From contig JAKSJK010000014.1 of the NCBI GenBank assembly GCA_024398095.1, positions 1 to 40,616 on the forward strand: a stretch of 40,616 nucleotides of DNA, in the 5' to 3' direction. This DNA is from Bacteroidales bacterium (GTDB lineage: Bacteria; Bacteroidota; Bacteroidia; Bacteroidales; UBA932). The notes below the pieces were generated by a model. That model searched no databases. It had not been told where the DNA came from and worked only from the letters and a program-made list of their open reading frames with translations. Within the stretch, counting starts at the first letter, position 1. Each line of letters opens with the position of its first letter. This document shows positions 32,510 through 40,616 of the stretch, piece by piece. The translations under genes and the position numbers were made by a program.

Positions 32510-35500
32510 CTATTTAATCTGATTGATTTCTTTCAACATTTCCTCAACTGCGACCTCAAGCTGCCTGTCCTCCCCGCGGAGAACCGACTCAGGGTCATTG
32601 TAAACGAGGATGTCCGGCTCTATCTGGAAGTTCTCCAGGTAGCGGTTCTCCTTCACTGCCACATTGCCCACCTGAGGAATTCCGAAGACAAGTGTCTCAT
32701 CCACCTGGGTCTCCCACCACACGGCAGTCATGGTGCCCGGCACAGGAGCTCCGATGAGCTTGCCCAGGCCGAGGGCCCTGTAAGCATAAGGGAAGCCAGA
32801 AGCATCTGAATAGTTATCCTCGCCCATGAGCACGCAGGACGGCTTCGTCCACTTGCTGAACGGCTCATGGCCTATATACTGTCCACGAGGTTCGAAACGG
32901 ACATATTCACGGCCGCCGAGCAGGGTGACCAGGTCGTCGTGGAGCCAACCGCCGCCATTGTGACGGGTGTCGACAATCAGGGCCTCGCAGCTACGGTAGC
33001 GGCCCAGAGCCTTGCTATAGACCTCACGGAAACTGTCGCTGTTCATACCCTTCACATGAACATAGCCGACCTTGCCGCCGGAAAGCTTCTCCACCATTTC
33101 CTCTCTCTGGCGGACCCATCTCTTGTAGAGCAGTTCCTTCTCTGAAGAAAGGGCATTCATATAATAGGTCACAGGCTTGGCACCCTTCTTCTCTACGGTT
33201 ACAGCTATCCTGCGGCCACCCTTCGCACGGAAGAGAGGCAGCCAGTCCTCGCCAGCCTTGATCTGCTGTCCGTCGATGGCAGTGATGACATCGCCGGCCT
33301 TGATTTCATTGTCAATGTCGGCCAGAGGACTGCCGGGAAGGACTTCTGCTATCTTCAGGCCATCCTTGGTCCATGACTCGTCATAGATCAGGCCCAGATA
33401 ACCGAAGTTATAGCGGAGTGACGGATAGTAACGCGCACCGGTATGGGAACCGTTGAGTTCGCCGAGCATCTCCGAGAGCATCTCCTGGAAATCGTAGTTG
33501 TTGTCGATGTGAGGCAGGAAAGCCGCATACTCGTCACGGTAGCCGGCCCAGTCGATGCCATGGATCTCCGGGTCATAGAACTTCTCGGAAACCTGCTTCC
33601 AGATGTGGTTGAAGATGTAGCTGCGCTCCAGCACAGGATCGTAGGTGAACTCGCCGCGGAAACTGATGGACTTGGAAGTACCGGTATTCAGGTCGAACTT
33701 GCTCAGGGAGCTGCGTGTAACGACATATCCAGTCTTGCCGTCCGGGCTGGTCATGAAGCGTCCGGTGCTCTTGGACAGCACCTTGAGGCCGCCTTTCTTG
33801 ACATCGAGGCAATAGAGGGCGGAACCCTCCGGACCGCGGGCCACATAATAGAGTTTGCTTCCGTCAGGGGAAAGGATATGGTCTCCCATCGGGGCGGAAT
33901 ACTTGGTCAGACGAACGATACGAACATCCCGGTTTGCAAAATCAAGCGGTTCCTTAGCCTCTTTCTTCTCCGCTTTCAGGCTGTCCTTTTCTTCTTTCTT
34001 CGCATCCTTCTTTTCCGGCTCCGCGAAGAACTTGTCTATCTTTTCGTACTCTTCGCTTCGGGTGAATTCGTAGTATTTCTTGCCGCTGAAGAACATCGCG
34101 TAGACATCCTTTTCCGCGCCCCAGCTGCCGTGGCTGCGGTATCCGGCCTTGTCGGAAGTCCAGGTGATAGCCTTGCCTCCGAGGGCCCAGCGGAAAGATC
34201 CGTCGGAATAGCCGCTGCGGGTGAGATTGATGATTTCGCCGCTCTCCACGTCAACGACCGCCACATCGGAATTGTTCCATCCGCCGTCAGCCATCCAGTC
34301 GGTAAGAATATGCTTGCTGTCAGGACTCCACGCGAAATCAAGGTCGCCGTCCTGGTAAGAATAGTTGACATCTTTAAAAAGTGACTTCTCCTTGCCGTCT
34401 GGCAAGTCCTTCACTACCAGTTCGGTGCGGTTGCGCAGGAAAGCCAGTTTCTTGCCGTCCGGCGACACAACTGGCTGGAAGCAGGTCTCGCCAGGCTTGG
34501 TCACCAATTCCTCCACAAGCTCAGTTGCAAAAGAGAAATATTTCTCGTCCTTGTTCTTTATGCTGGTCCTCCAAATGCCCCAGTTGCCGTTTCTCTCGGA
34601 CGCATAATAGATGCTGCGGCCGTCTTCGCCGAAGCTTACTCCCCTCTCCTGCTCCGGAGTGGAGGTCACGCGCCTGGACATATTGACATCGGCGGAGAAA
34701 ACATAGACATCTCCCCTGACCACGATTGCGAGTTCCTTGCCGCCATTGGTGGCCGCCGCGCTGGTAATTCCAGAGGAAACAAGGGTGTAGACCGCCTCTT
34801 TCTGACCATTGTCTGCCACGACCTGCACATCCACCTTCCTGGCATTCTTTCCGAAAGCTTCCTTTGTGGCGGCGCCGTTGCCATCGAGAGTATAGAGCTC
34901 TCCCTTCCATGAGTAGGAAAGACGGCCGTCGCGGGAAGCGGAGAGATAGCGGACAGGAGATCCGTTCACATAGCTCAGCTGCTCAGACTTGGACGGATTG
35001 GAGATGCTGCTTCTGTATATGTTCAGAGTTCCGTCCCGCTCGCTCAGGAACCAGAATGTATCCCCGTCGGAAGCAAAGACGGGATTGCGATCCTCACCCT
35101 CAAAGTCGGTCATCTTAGTGAATTTTCCGTCCGCCTTGCGGAGCCAGATATCACGGGTTACCGAAGAAGTGTGATGCTTGCGGAATGGATCCTCATAGCC
35201 CTTGATGTTCTCGTAGAGCATGTCCCCGGCCGCATTGACCGAAACCAGACCCACTGGCAGGGCCAGTCTGGTAGACGGACGGCCACCCTCGAGGCTCACC
35301 TGGAAGAGTTTTCCCTTGGACGGGAAGTCGCCGTAGGTGGGATCGGCAGTAATGTCTGCAGTGAAAAGCACTGTTCCATCCGGCTGCACACCCACGAGAT
35401 TCTCGTTCAGGCTGAAGAAGGTCAGCCTGGTCGGCACACCGCCTTCAGCAGAAGTGACATAAATATCCTGATTGCCCTCACGGGTGGACATAAAGACAAG

Positions 35501-35728
35501 CTTGCTGCCATCTGCGGTCCATATCGGATTGCTGTCGTACTGGTCATTCGAGGTCAGTTGCCTGGCCATCCCGCCCTCTGCCGCCACAACGAATATATCA
35601 CCTTTGTAACCGAAGGCTATCTTGCTGCCATCGGGGGAAATGCTGTTCTTCCTGAGCCAGAGCGGATTTTCCGCAAAGACTGTAATGGAACAGAGGAGAA
35701 ACGTGAGTATGATTGAAAGTTTCTTCAT
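32510..35728 (-). CDS. Tricorn-like S41 protease with beta-propeller and PDZ domains
   Basis: A 1072-aa exported serine protease. A signal peptide (about 1-19, MKKLSIILTFLLCSITVFA) precedes WD40-like PD40 beta-propeller repeats (WLRKNSISPDGSKIAFGYKG, SNPIWTADGSKLVFMS and later blades) to about residue 560. A Lys/Glu/Asp-rich linker (about 569-593) follows. The C1 region includes SHTGARYYPS, then a PDZ domain (about 773-855, YLGLIYDESWTKDGLKI). The S41 domain has IVDTRHNGGGW and the predicted catalytic Ser974 in DNYSDASGFPYA. The tetrad His/Glu positions were not verified. Such proteins degrade oligopeptides in the periplasm. It lies two bases after recR. Confidence 0.9.
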   Translation of the reverse strand: MKKLSIILTFLLCSITVFAENPLWLRKNSISPDGSKIAFGYKGDIFVVAAEGGMARQLTSNDQYDSNPIWTADGSKLVFMSTREGNQDIYVTSAEGGVPTRLTFFSLNENLVGVQPDGTVLFTADITADPTYGDFPSKGKLFQVSLEGGRPSTRLALPVGLVSVNAAGDMLYENIKGYEDPFRKHHTSSVTRDIWLRKADGKFTKMTDFEGEDRNPVFASDGDTFWFLSERDGTLNIYRSSISNPSKSEQLSYVNGSPVRYLSASRDGRLSYSWKGELYTLDGNGAATKEAFGKNARKVDVQVVADNGQKEAVYTLVSSGITSAAATNGGKELAIVVRGDVYVFSADVNMSRRVTSTPEQERGVSFGEDGRSIYYASERNGNWGIWRTSIKNKDEKYFSFATELVEELVTKPGETCFQPVVSPDGKKLAFLRNRTELVVKDLPDGKEKSLFKDVNYSYQDGDLDFAWSPDSKHILTDWMADGGWNNSDVAVVDVESGEIINLTRSGYSDGSFRWALGGKAITWTSDKAGYRSHGSWGAEKDVYAMFFSGKKYYEFTRSEEYEKIDKFFAEPEKKDAKKEEKDSLKAEKKEAKEPLDFANRDVRIVRLTKYSAPMGDHILSPDGSKLYYVARGPEGSALYCLDVKKGGLKVLSKSTGRFMTSPDGKTGYVVTRSSLSKFDLNTGTSKSISFRGEFTYDPVLERSYIFNHIWKQVSEKFYDPEIHGIDWAGYRDEYAAFLPHIDNNYDFQEMLSEMLGELNGSHTGARYYPSLRYNFGYLGLIYDESWTKDGLKIAEVLPGSPLADIDNEIKAGDVITAIDGQQIKAGEDWLPLFRAKGGRRIAVTVEKKGAKPVTYYMNALSSEKELLYKRWVRQREEMVEKLSGGKVGYVHVKGMNSDSFREVYSKALGRYRSCEALIVDTRHNGGGWLHDDLVTLLGGREYVRFEPRGQYIGHEPFSKWTKPSCVLMGEDNYSDASGFPYAYRALGLGKLIGAPVPGTMTAVWWETQVDETLVFGIPQVGNVAVKENRYLENFQIEPDILVYNDPESVLRGEDRQLEVAVEEMLKEINQIK

Positions 35729-35730
35729 AT

Positions 35731-36360
35731 CTAAGCTTTGAAAGGCTGTCTGTTAACAATTGAGCGGCCGAGCGTGAGGCTGTCCGCATATTCAAGATTG
35801 TCGCCGAAGCCGAGACCTCGGGCTAGGGAACTTACCGTGACGCCCAGAGGAGCAATCTGCCTGAAGATGTAGAATGCGGTAGTCTCGCCTTCCACATCGC
35901 CGCTGATGGCCAGAATCACTTCCACAGGGTTCTCAGGACTGATTTCCATCTCTTTCAGTCGCTTCACCAAGTCGGAGATCGTAAGGTCGGACGGAGCCAC
36001 TCCGTTGATCGGGGAAATAATGCCGCCGAGCACATGGTAGACGCCCCTGAACTGGCCTGTAGCCTCGATGCTCATCACATCGCGCACATTCTCCACCACA
36101 CAGATAGTCCTGTGGTCACGTCTGGCATCACTGCAGATCGGACACACATCCTCGTCGCTGATCATCTTGCAGACCTTGCAGTACTTCACATTGTCGCATA
36201 GGTCGGCGATGGCATCCACGAAATGGTGCACATTCTCCTGAGGCTGCCTCAGCAGGTGCAGGGCGAGCCTGAGCGCAGACTTGCGACCGACTCCCGGGAG
36301 GGAACCGATTGCGTCAACCGCCTCTTCTAGCAACTTCGATGGGTACTGTTCTTTGTACAT
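35731..36360 (-). CDS. recR: Recombination protein RecR
   Basis: A 209-aa DNA-repair protein that works with RecF/RecO to load RecA on gapped DNA. It has a helix-hairpin-helix (IGSLPGVGRKSALRLALHL, 18-36), a four-cysteine zinc finger (Cys61, Cys64, Cys73, Cys76), a Toprim domain (from about 82, ICVVENVRDVMSIEATG, through GVYHVLGGIISPINGVAP) and a Walker-like C-terminus (GLGFGDNLEYADSLTLGRS). I start at ATG 36360 (MYKEQYPSKL); the longer reading would need TTG and would run into the repeat. Two GAAC-N4-GTTC palindromes lie immediately upstream. It is co-directional with tex and the tricorn gene. Confidence 0.94.
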   Translation of the reverse strand: MYKEQYPSKLLEEAVDAIGSLPGVGRKSALRLALHLLRQPQENVHHFVDAIADLCDNVKYCKVCKMISDEDVCPICSDARRDHRTICVVENVRDVMSIEATGQFRGVYHVLGGIISPINGVAPSDLTISDLVKRLKEMEISPENPVEVILAISGDVEGETTAFYIFRQIAPLGVTVSSLARGLGFGDNLEYADSLTLGRSIVNRQPFKA

Positions 36361-36381
36361 ACTTTTATTATCTTTGGATTC

Positions 36382-36424
36382 GAACTTTTGTTCCAAAAGA
36401 TTCAAATCCGACGAACTTTTGTTC
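36382..36424. promoter_or_regulatory. Two palindromic operator-like sites before recR
   Basis: GAACTTTTGTTC occurs at 36382-36393 and 36413-36424, each within a longer 21-base direct repeat (36381-36401 and 36412-36432). Each is GAAC-N4-GTTC, and the centres are 31 bp apart, close to three helical turns. They lie between the tex stop (36436) and recR ATG (36360). They resemble the Gram-positive LexA box (CGAAC-N4-GTTCG) but binding in this organism is unknown. Confidence 0.6.
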
Positions 36425-36435
36425 CAAAAGATCCG

Positions 36436-38580
36436 TCACTTTATCAATCTCAGTCCAATCCTGTTCCTGTCGAGGTCCACACTGACCACCGAAACCATCA
36501 CCTGCTGGCGCAGCTTGAGCACCTTGGATGGATCCGCCATGCCCTTCACGCCCATGTTGGAAGCGTGGATGAGGCCATTGTCATGGACTCCGATGTCCAC
36601 AAACGCACCGAAGGCAGTGATGTTTGTCACTATACCCGGCAGTTCCATACCCACCTTCAAATCATCGATGCTGTGGATATCCTGTGCGAACTCGAATTCC
36701 TGGGCCTGCTCGCGAGGGTCGCGGCCAGGTTTTGCAAGTTCCTTTATTATATCGTTGATGGTCGGGAGGCCGAAGTCTCCCTCCACATATTTCTCAGCCA
36801 CGATCTTCGAGCAGAGTTCCTGGTTGCCCACGAGCTCTGAAGTCTTCACCCCGAGGTCTTTTGCCATCCTGTCCACGATGTGGTAGCTCTCAGGATGCAC
36901 CGCAGAGTTGTCCAGAGGGTTTTCCGCTCCCGGAATCCTGAGGAAGCCGGCGCACTGCTCGTAGGCCTTTGCACCCAGCCTCTTCACCTTCAGAAGTTCC
37001 TCACGTGCCGAATAAGCTCCGTTCTCCTTGCGGTAATCCACGATATTTGCCGCCAGAGAAGGTCCGATTCCGGACACATAGCTGAGCAGGTACGGGCTCG
37101 CAGTGTTGAGGTTCACGCCCACGCTGTTCACGCAGCTCTCCACCGTGTTGTCTAGCTTCTCCTTGAGCAGAACCTGGTCCACATCGTGCTGGTACTGGCC
37201 CACGCCGAGCGACTTAGGATCGATTTTCACCAATTCTGCCAGAGGGTCCATCAGACGGCGTCCGATGCTGACTGCTCCACGCACGGTCACATCGTACTGA
37301 GGGAATTCCTCGCGGGCGACTTCGGAGGCAGAATAGATGGAAGCTCCATCCTCGCTGACGCTGAACACGCGGCAGTCCTGAGGCTTAGGAACTCTCTTGA
37401 TGAATTCCTCGGTCTCACGGCCGGCAGTGCCGTCGCCGATTGCGATCACCTCTATCTTGTACTGGTCTATAAGTTTGGAAACCAGCTGTATGGCTTTCAC
37501 CTTCTCGTTTGCCGGAGGATGCGGATAGATCACCTCGTGGCAGAGCAGATTGCCCTGGGCGTCGAGGCACACAACCTTGCATCCGGTCCTGAAGCCCGGG
37601 TCTATGGCCATCAGCCTCTTCTGCCCCACCGGAGCGGCGAGCAGCAGCTGACGCAGGTTCTCCCCGAACACGCGGATGGACTCGATGTCGGCCTTTTCCT
37701 TCGCCTCCTTGAGCACCTCGTTGGTAAGGGACGGCTCCAGCAGTCGCTTGTAGCAATCGTCCACCGCCATACGGATCTGTTCACCCAGCAGCTTGGACGG
37801 GTAACGCCTCTCCTGGCAGAAATCGTAATATATCTTGTTGCCGCACTTCTCTGCGTCGGCGTCGATCTTCAGGGATATGAAGCCCTCGTCGGCGGCACGC
37901 AGCATGGCCAGCAGACGGTGTGGGGCTATACGGGATATGGACTCGCTGCAGTCGAAGTAGGAACGGTACTTCTGCGCGTCCCGGTTTTCCTTGCCGGCCT
38001 TGGTCACCTTGCAGACCAGGCGGCGGGTATTCATGATGCCACGGATGGTCTCGCGCACGGAAGCGGTCTCGCTGATGCGCTCGGCTATGATGTCACGAGC
38101 TCCGGCAAGAGCCTCGTCCTCGGTAGCGACCTTCTTGCCTGTTCCGTAATATTTCTTAGCCTCGAAATACGGATCGTTGCACTCTACGGCATACATGCGG
38201 TCGGCAAGCGGTTCCAGCCCTGCTTCCTTGGCGGCAGTGGCACGGGTGCGGCGTTTCGGTCTGTACGGGAGGTACAGGTCCTCCAGCTCGCGGGAGTCCA
38301 CGGTGTTCTCAATCTTCTTTCTGAGTTCGTCAGAGAGAGCTCCGGCAGCTTCGATGGTCTGCAGTATGGTTTCCTTGCGCTTTGCCATCTCCGCAAACAC
38401 ATCCACCCAGTGGCGTATCTCGGCAATGGCAACCTCGTCGAGGCCGCCCGTGCGCTCCTTGCGGTAGCGGCTGATGAACGGAATGGTCGATCCTTCCGCG
38501 AACATCTGCTCGCAGTTCTCGACCTGCCAGTCCTTGCAGCCGACCTTGCGGGCTGTTTCTTTTATGTAGATCTCAAGCAT
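36436..38580 (-). CDS. tex: Transcription accessory / RNA-binding protein Tex
   Basis: A 714-aa cytosolic nucleic-acid-binding protein. It has the Tex architecture: an N-terminal helical and HhH region (about 1-200), a YqgF/RuvX-like domain (LMAIDPGFRTGCKVVCLDAQ near 323), a two-fold helix-hairpin-helix region (VNLNTASPYLLSYVSGIGPS, about 500-570) and a C-terminal S1 domain (GMELPGIVTNITAFGAFVDI from about 640) ending in RIGLRLIK. All domains and the length are typical. It is thought to act in transcription and RNA turnover. It lies three bases after the ClC gene; recR follows after a 75-base gap that holds the palindromes. Confidence 0.93.
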   Translation of the reverse strand: MLEIYIKETARKVGCKDWQVENCEQMFAEGSTIPFISRYRKERTGGLDEVAIAEIRHWVDVFAEMAKRKETILQTIEAAGALSDELRKKIENTVDSRELEDLYLPYRPKRRTRATAAKEAGLEPLADRMYAVECNDPYFEAKKYYGTGKKVATEDEALAGARDIIAERISETASVRETIRGIMNTRRLVCKVTKAGKENRDAQKYRSYFDCSESISRIAPHRLLAMLRAADEGFISLKIDADAEKCGNKIYYDFCQERRYPSKLLGEQIRMAVDDCYKRLLEPSLTNEVLKEAKEKADIESIRVFGENLRQLLLAAPVGQKRLMAIDPGFRTGCKVVCLDAQGNLLCHEVIYPHPPANEKVKAIQLVSKLIDQYKIEVIAIGDGTAGRETEEFIKRVPKPQDCRVFSVSEDGASIYSASEVAREEFPQYDVTVRGAVSIGRRLMDPLAELVKIDPKSLGVGQYQHDVDQVLLKEKLDNTVESCVNSVGVNLNTASPYLLSYVSGIGPSLAANIVDYRKENGAYSAREELLKVKRLGAKAYEQCAGFLRIPGAENPLDNSAVHPESYHIVDRMAKDLGVKTSELVGNQELCSKIVAEKYVEGDFGLPTINDIIKELAKPGRDPREQAQEFEFAQDIHSIDDLKVGMELPGIVTNITAFGAFVDIGVHDNGLIHASNMGVKGMADPSKVLKLRQQVMVSVVSVDLDRNRIGLRLIK

Positions 38581-38583
38581 GGC

Positions 38584-40335
38584 TTAATCGTGGGATACTT
38601 CTTTCAACTGGTTTCTATACGCGGAGAAGATCTTCGACTTGGACACGAAACCAATGTAGGTTCTGTCCGCATCCACCACCGGAAGGCTCCAGGCCTCAGT
38701 TTTCTCGAACTTCAGCATCACGCTGTCCATCTTCTCGTCCACCATCACATAGGCAGGGGCGGACTTCATGAAGTTGAACACGTGGAGGGTGTTGTAGCGG
38801 CTTCTGTGGAACATATCCTTGCGGATGTCCTCGAGCGACACATAGCCCTGGAAGCGGTTCATGGAATCCAGCACAGGGAAAATGTTGCGGGAAGACCCTG
38901 CCACGGCCTCAACCAGCTGGCCGAGCGTGTCATCGATCCTGACTGTCTTGAAGTCAGACTCGATCAGGTCGGAGGTCTTCAGGAGGGTAAGCACCGCCTG
39001 GTCGCTGTCATGGGTGAGTAGTTCACCCTTCTGGGCGATTCGCTTGGTGTAGATGGAGTATTTCTCAAACATCCTGGTAAGGCCGTAGCTGACGGTCGCA
39101 GTCAGGATAAGCGGGATCAGGAGGTCGTAGCCGCCGGAAATCTCGGCGATGAGGAAGATCGCGGTCATAGGCGCCTGCATGACACCCGCCATGGTTGCCG
39201 CCATGCCAACCAGCACGAAGTTCTGCTCCGGAATCAGAGCTGAATCCGGCCCGAGGAAGATGTTCAGGGACCTCGCCACGATAAAGCCCGCGATGCCGCC
39301 CACGAACAGGGTCGGACCGAAGGTTCCGCCGACTCCGCCACCCGCATTGGTGAAGGACATGGAGAAGACCTTCATGATCAGTACCAGTACAAAGAACACC
39401 GGCAGGAACCAGACTGACGAGGACACATCTGCCAGCGGAGAGCCGTCCAGGACTGGTTCATGGCCATTGAGCAGCTGTCCCAGCACACCGTAACCTTCAC
39501 CGAAAAGAGGCGGGAAAAGGTAGATCAGCAGTCCCAGGCAGACTGCCGCGAAGATCCATCTCACATAGACATTGCCTATCTTGCGCATCTTGCTTTCCAG
39601 CCACAGGGTGGTTCTGGTGAAGTAGATGGAGGTAAGGGCGCAGATTACCGCCAGCACGACATAGAACGGGATGTTCCTCATTATGAACGGCTCGAGCGTG
39701 CATTCGAAGGAGGTGGCGTCGCCCAGGCAGAAGTATGATACAACCGTTGCCGAGATGGTGGACAGCAGCAGCGGCAGTATGGACGACATGGAAATGTTGA
39801 ACAGCAGGATCTCGAGGGTGAAGAGCACGCCTGCGAGCGGAGCCTTGAAGATGCCGGCTACCGCACCTGCCGCTCCGCAGCCCACGAGTATGGTCATGTT
39901 CTTGTAGGACAGCCCCATTATCCTGGCCACGTTCGATCCTATTGCCGCACCGGTGTAGACTATCGGGGCCTCGGCTCCAACTGAACCGCCAAGGCCGATG
40001 GTCACGCAGCTGGACACCAGGGAGCTCCAGGTGTTGTGCGGTTTGATGCGGGATTCATTCTTGGAGACTGCCACAAGCACTTTCGTGACGCCGTGGCCGA
40101 TGTTATCCTTTATGACATAGCGGACAAAGAGCAGTGAGAGGAACATGCCCACTCCCGGCAGCACGAGTTTCAGTATCCCCATGCCGGGTTTGCCGGTCAG
40201 CATCGCCGCTCCTTCCTGCATCTGTTCGATGCCGATTTTCAGCAGCACGGATGCCAGACCGCAGGCTATGCCCACTACCAGTGAGAGCACCAGCAGCAGG
40301 TCATTTTCGCTCAGTCTTTTCCGCCAATTTATCAT
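38584..40335 (-). CDS. ClC-family chloride channel/antiporter with CBS pair
   Basis: A 583-aa inner-membrane ClC protein. The ion-pathway motif GLGGSVGAEAPIV has the gating glutamate at about residue 122, and GGGVGGTFGPTLFVGG is the GxFxP segment. A conserved ASVLLKIGIEQMQEG start and about ten hydrophobic helices are visible. Two CBS domains form the C-terminal part (about 448-502, DFKTVRIDDTLGQLVEAVAG; and 515-575, DEKMDSVMLKFEKTEAWSLP), suggesting nucleotide regulation. I begin at ATG 40335 (MINWRKRLSEN): the longer TTG reading would start inside the promoter. The mRNA probably begins at or a few bases before ATG. It leads the operon to corA. Confidence 0.9.
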   Translation of the reverse strand: MINWRKRLSENDLLLVLSLVVGIACGLASVLLKIGIEQMQEGAAMLTGKPGMGILKLVLPGVGMFLSLLFVRYVIKDNIGHGVTKVLVAVSKNESRIKPHNTWSSLVSSCVTIGLGGSVGAEAPIVYTGAAIGSNVARIMGLSYKNMTILVGCGAAGAVAGIFKAPLAGVLFTLEILLFNISMSSILPLLLSTISATVVSYFCLGDATSFECTLEPFIMRNIPFYVVLAVICALTSIYFTRTTLWLESKMRKIGNVYVRWIFAAVCLGLLIYLFPPLFGEGYGVLGQLLNGHEPVLDGSPLADVSSSVWFLPVFFVLVLIMKVFSMSFTNAGGGVGGTFGPTLFVGGIAGFIVARSLNIFLGPDSALIPEQNFVLVGMAATMAGVMQAPMTAIFLIAEISGGYDLLIPLILTATVSYGLTRMFEKYSIYTKRIAQKGELLTHDSDQAVLTLLKTSDLIESDFKTVRIDDTLGQLVEAVAGSSRNIFPVLDSMNRFQGYVSLEDIRKDMFHRSRYNTLHVFNFMKSAPAYVMVDEKMDSVMLKFEKTEAWSLPVVDADRTYIGFVSKSKIFSAYRNQLKEVSHD

Positions 40336-40341
40336 AACTTG

Positions 40342-40371
40342 CAAATATACATATTTGTCGGAGAATCCCAA
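40342..40371 (-). promoter_or_regulatory. Promoter of the ClC-tex-recR operon
   Basis: TTG (40371-40369) and TATATTTG (40349-40342) separated by 19 bases. Only six bases lie between the -7 element and ATG 40335, so the mRNA is likely leaderless. Confidence 0.7.
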
Positions 40372-40402
40372 GCGTCTGTTCTGCGGGCTCGCAGACAGTT
40401 GA

Positions 40403-40457
40403 CATCGGCGCGCCCGTCACTCGCTCCGCTCGTGCCACCCCTTTTCGGGGGCCGATG
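40403..40457. repeat. Foldback element in the right-end intergenic region
   Basis: CATCGGC (40403-40409) pairs with GCCGATG (40451-40457). Inside is a hairpin CCCC-TTTTC-GGGG (40438-40450) and a CACTCGCTCCGCTCGTG foldback. It shares GCTCCGCTCG with the element at 11636-11706. The neighbouring sequence has no gene. Confidence 0.5.
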
Positions 40458-40616
40458 GCATCGCCATGAAGTATAGTGGATGCTATAATCGAGGTTCAGG
40501 CTCACTCTATAAACAAAGACACCGAACAAAACGAATCTCATTCACTTGTGGAGTCATATCAATCAATAGTTCGTTAATTTTATAAAAGTTACGCCACGGC
40601 GCGAACGCCGTAGAAT
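40458..40616. other. Non-coding right end
   Basis: No credible gene. The last bases contain the hairpin ACGGCG-CGAA-CGCCGT (40596-40611), which may belong to an element continuing beyond the window. No promoter with good spacing was found. Confidence 0.4.

Overview
This window looks like a chromosomal segment from a gut-type Bacteroidales bacterium, probably outside the low-GC genus Bacteroides because the housekeeping genes are GC-rich. The evidence is the gene families (C10 peptidase lipoprotein, Bacteroidetes-type RHS protein, DUF4831, DUF3737, tricorn-like S41 protease, GH127-like lipoprotein) and many copies of the Bacteroidetes promoter element TAnnTTTG just upstream of genes. Nearly all genes lie on the minus strand; only 22144-25542 runs on the plus strand. 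I saw no tRNA, rRNA, CRISPR array or intact insertion sequence.

Layout. 1-467 is non-coding, with a foldable RNA-like stretch and a plus-strand terminator. 468-1735 is an accessory three-gene cassette (unknown 258-aa protein, 55-aa protein, XRE regulator) with its own promoter. 1953-8113 runs in one direction: POT peptide transporter, methyltransferase, C_GCAxxG_C_C protein, C10 cysteine protease, a small lipoprotein, and a HerA-like ATPase; the protease-lipoprotein pair is an AT-rich insert. 8184-11575 is a MATE exporter - DUF3737 - MalY/PatB lyase operon. 11597-13104 is a degraded, variable stretch with a foldback repeat, an orphan lipoprotein, frameshifted coding remnants and a 51-aa lipopeptide gene whose ATG overlaps the stop of the giant RHS gene (13101-20045). 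The RHS core is very GC-rich while its last ~190 codons are AT-rich, as expected for an exchanged C-terminal tip.

20092-22092 is a GH127-like lipoprotein, divergent from a plus-strand operon of an LpxL-type acyltransferase, DUF4831 and PepD. PepD converges at a double-hairpin terminator with a cell-wall and RNA operon read leftward: rpsA - rnz - GH73/LysM - mltG. The right end is one long leftward operon: ClC channel - tex - recR - tricorn protease - polyprenol-phosphate glycosyltransferase - corA.

Most interesting: the RHS tip with its translationally coupled 51-aa lipopeptide; the C10 protease with an adjacent candidate inhibitor lipoprotein; two GAAC-N4-GTTC operator-like sites 31 bp apart before recR; the XRE cassette whose lead protein begins with a cytosine-methyltransferase-like motif but is not a methyltransferase; several promoters placed so close to ATG that leaderless mRNAs are likely; and twin hairpins that reuse the same stem sequence in two separate intergenic regions.
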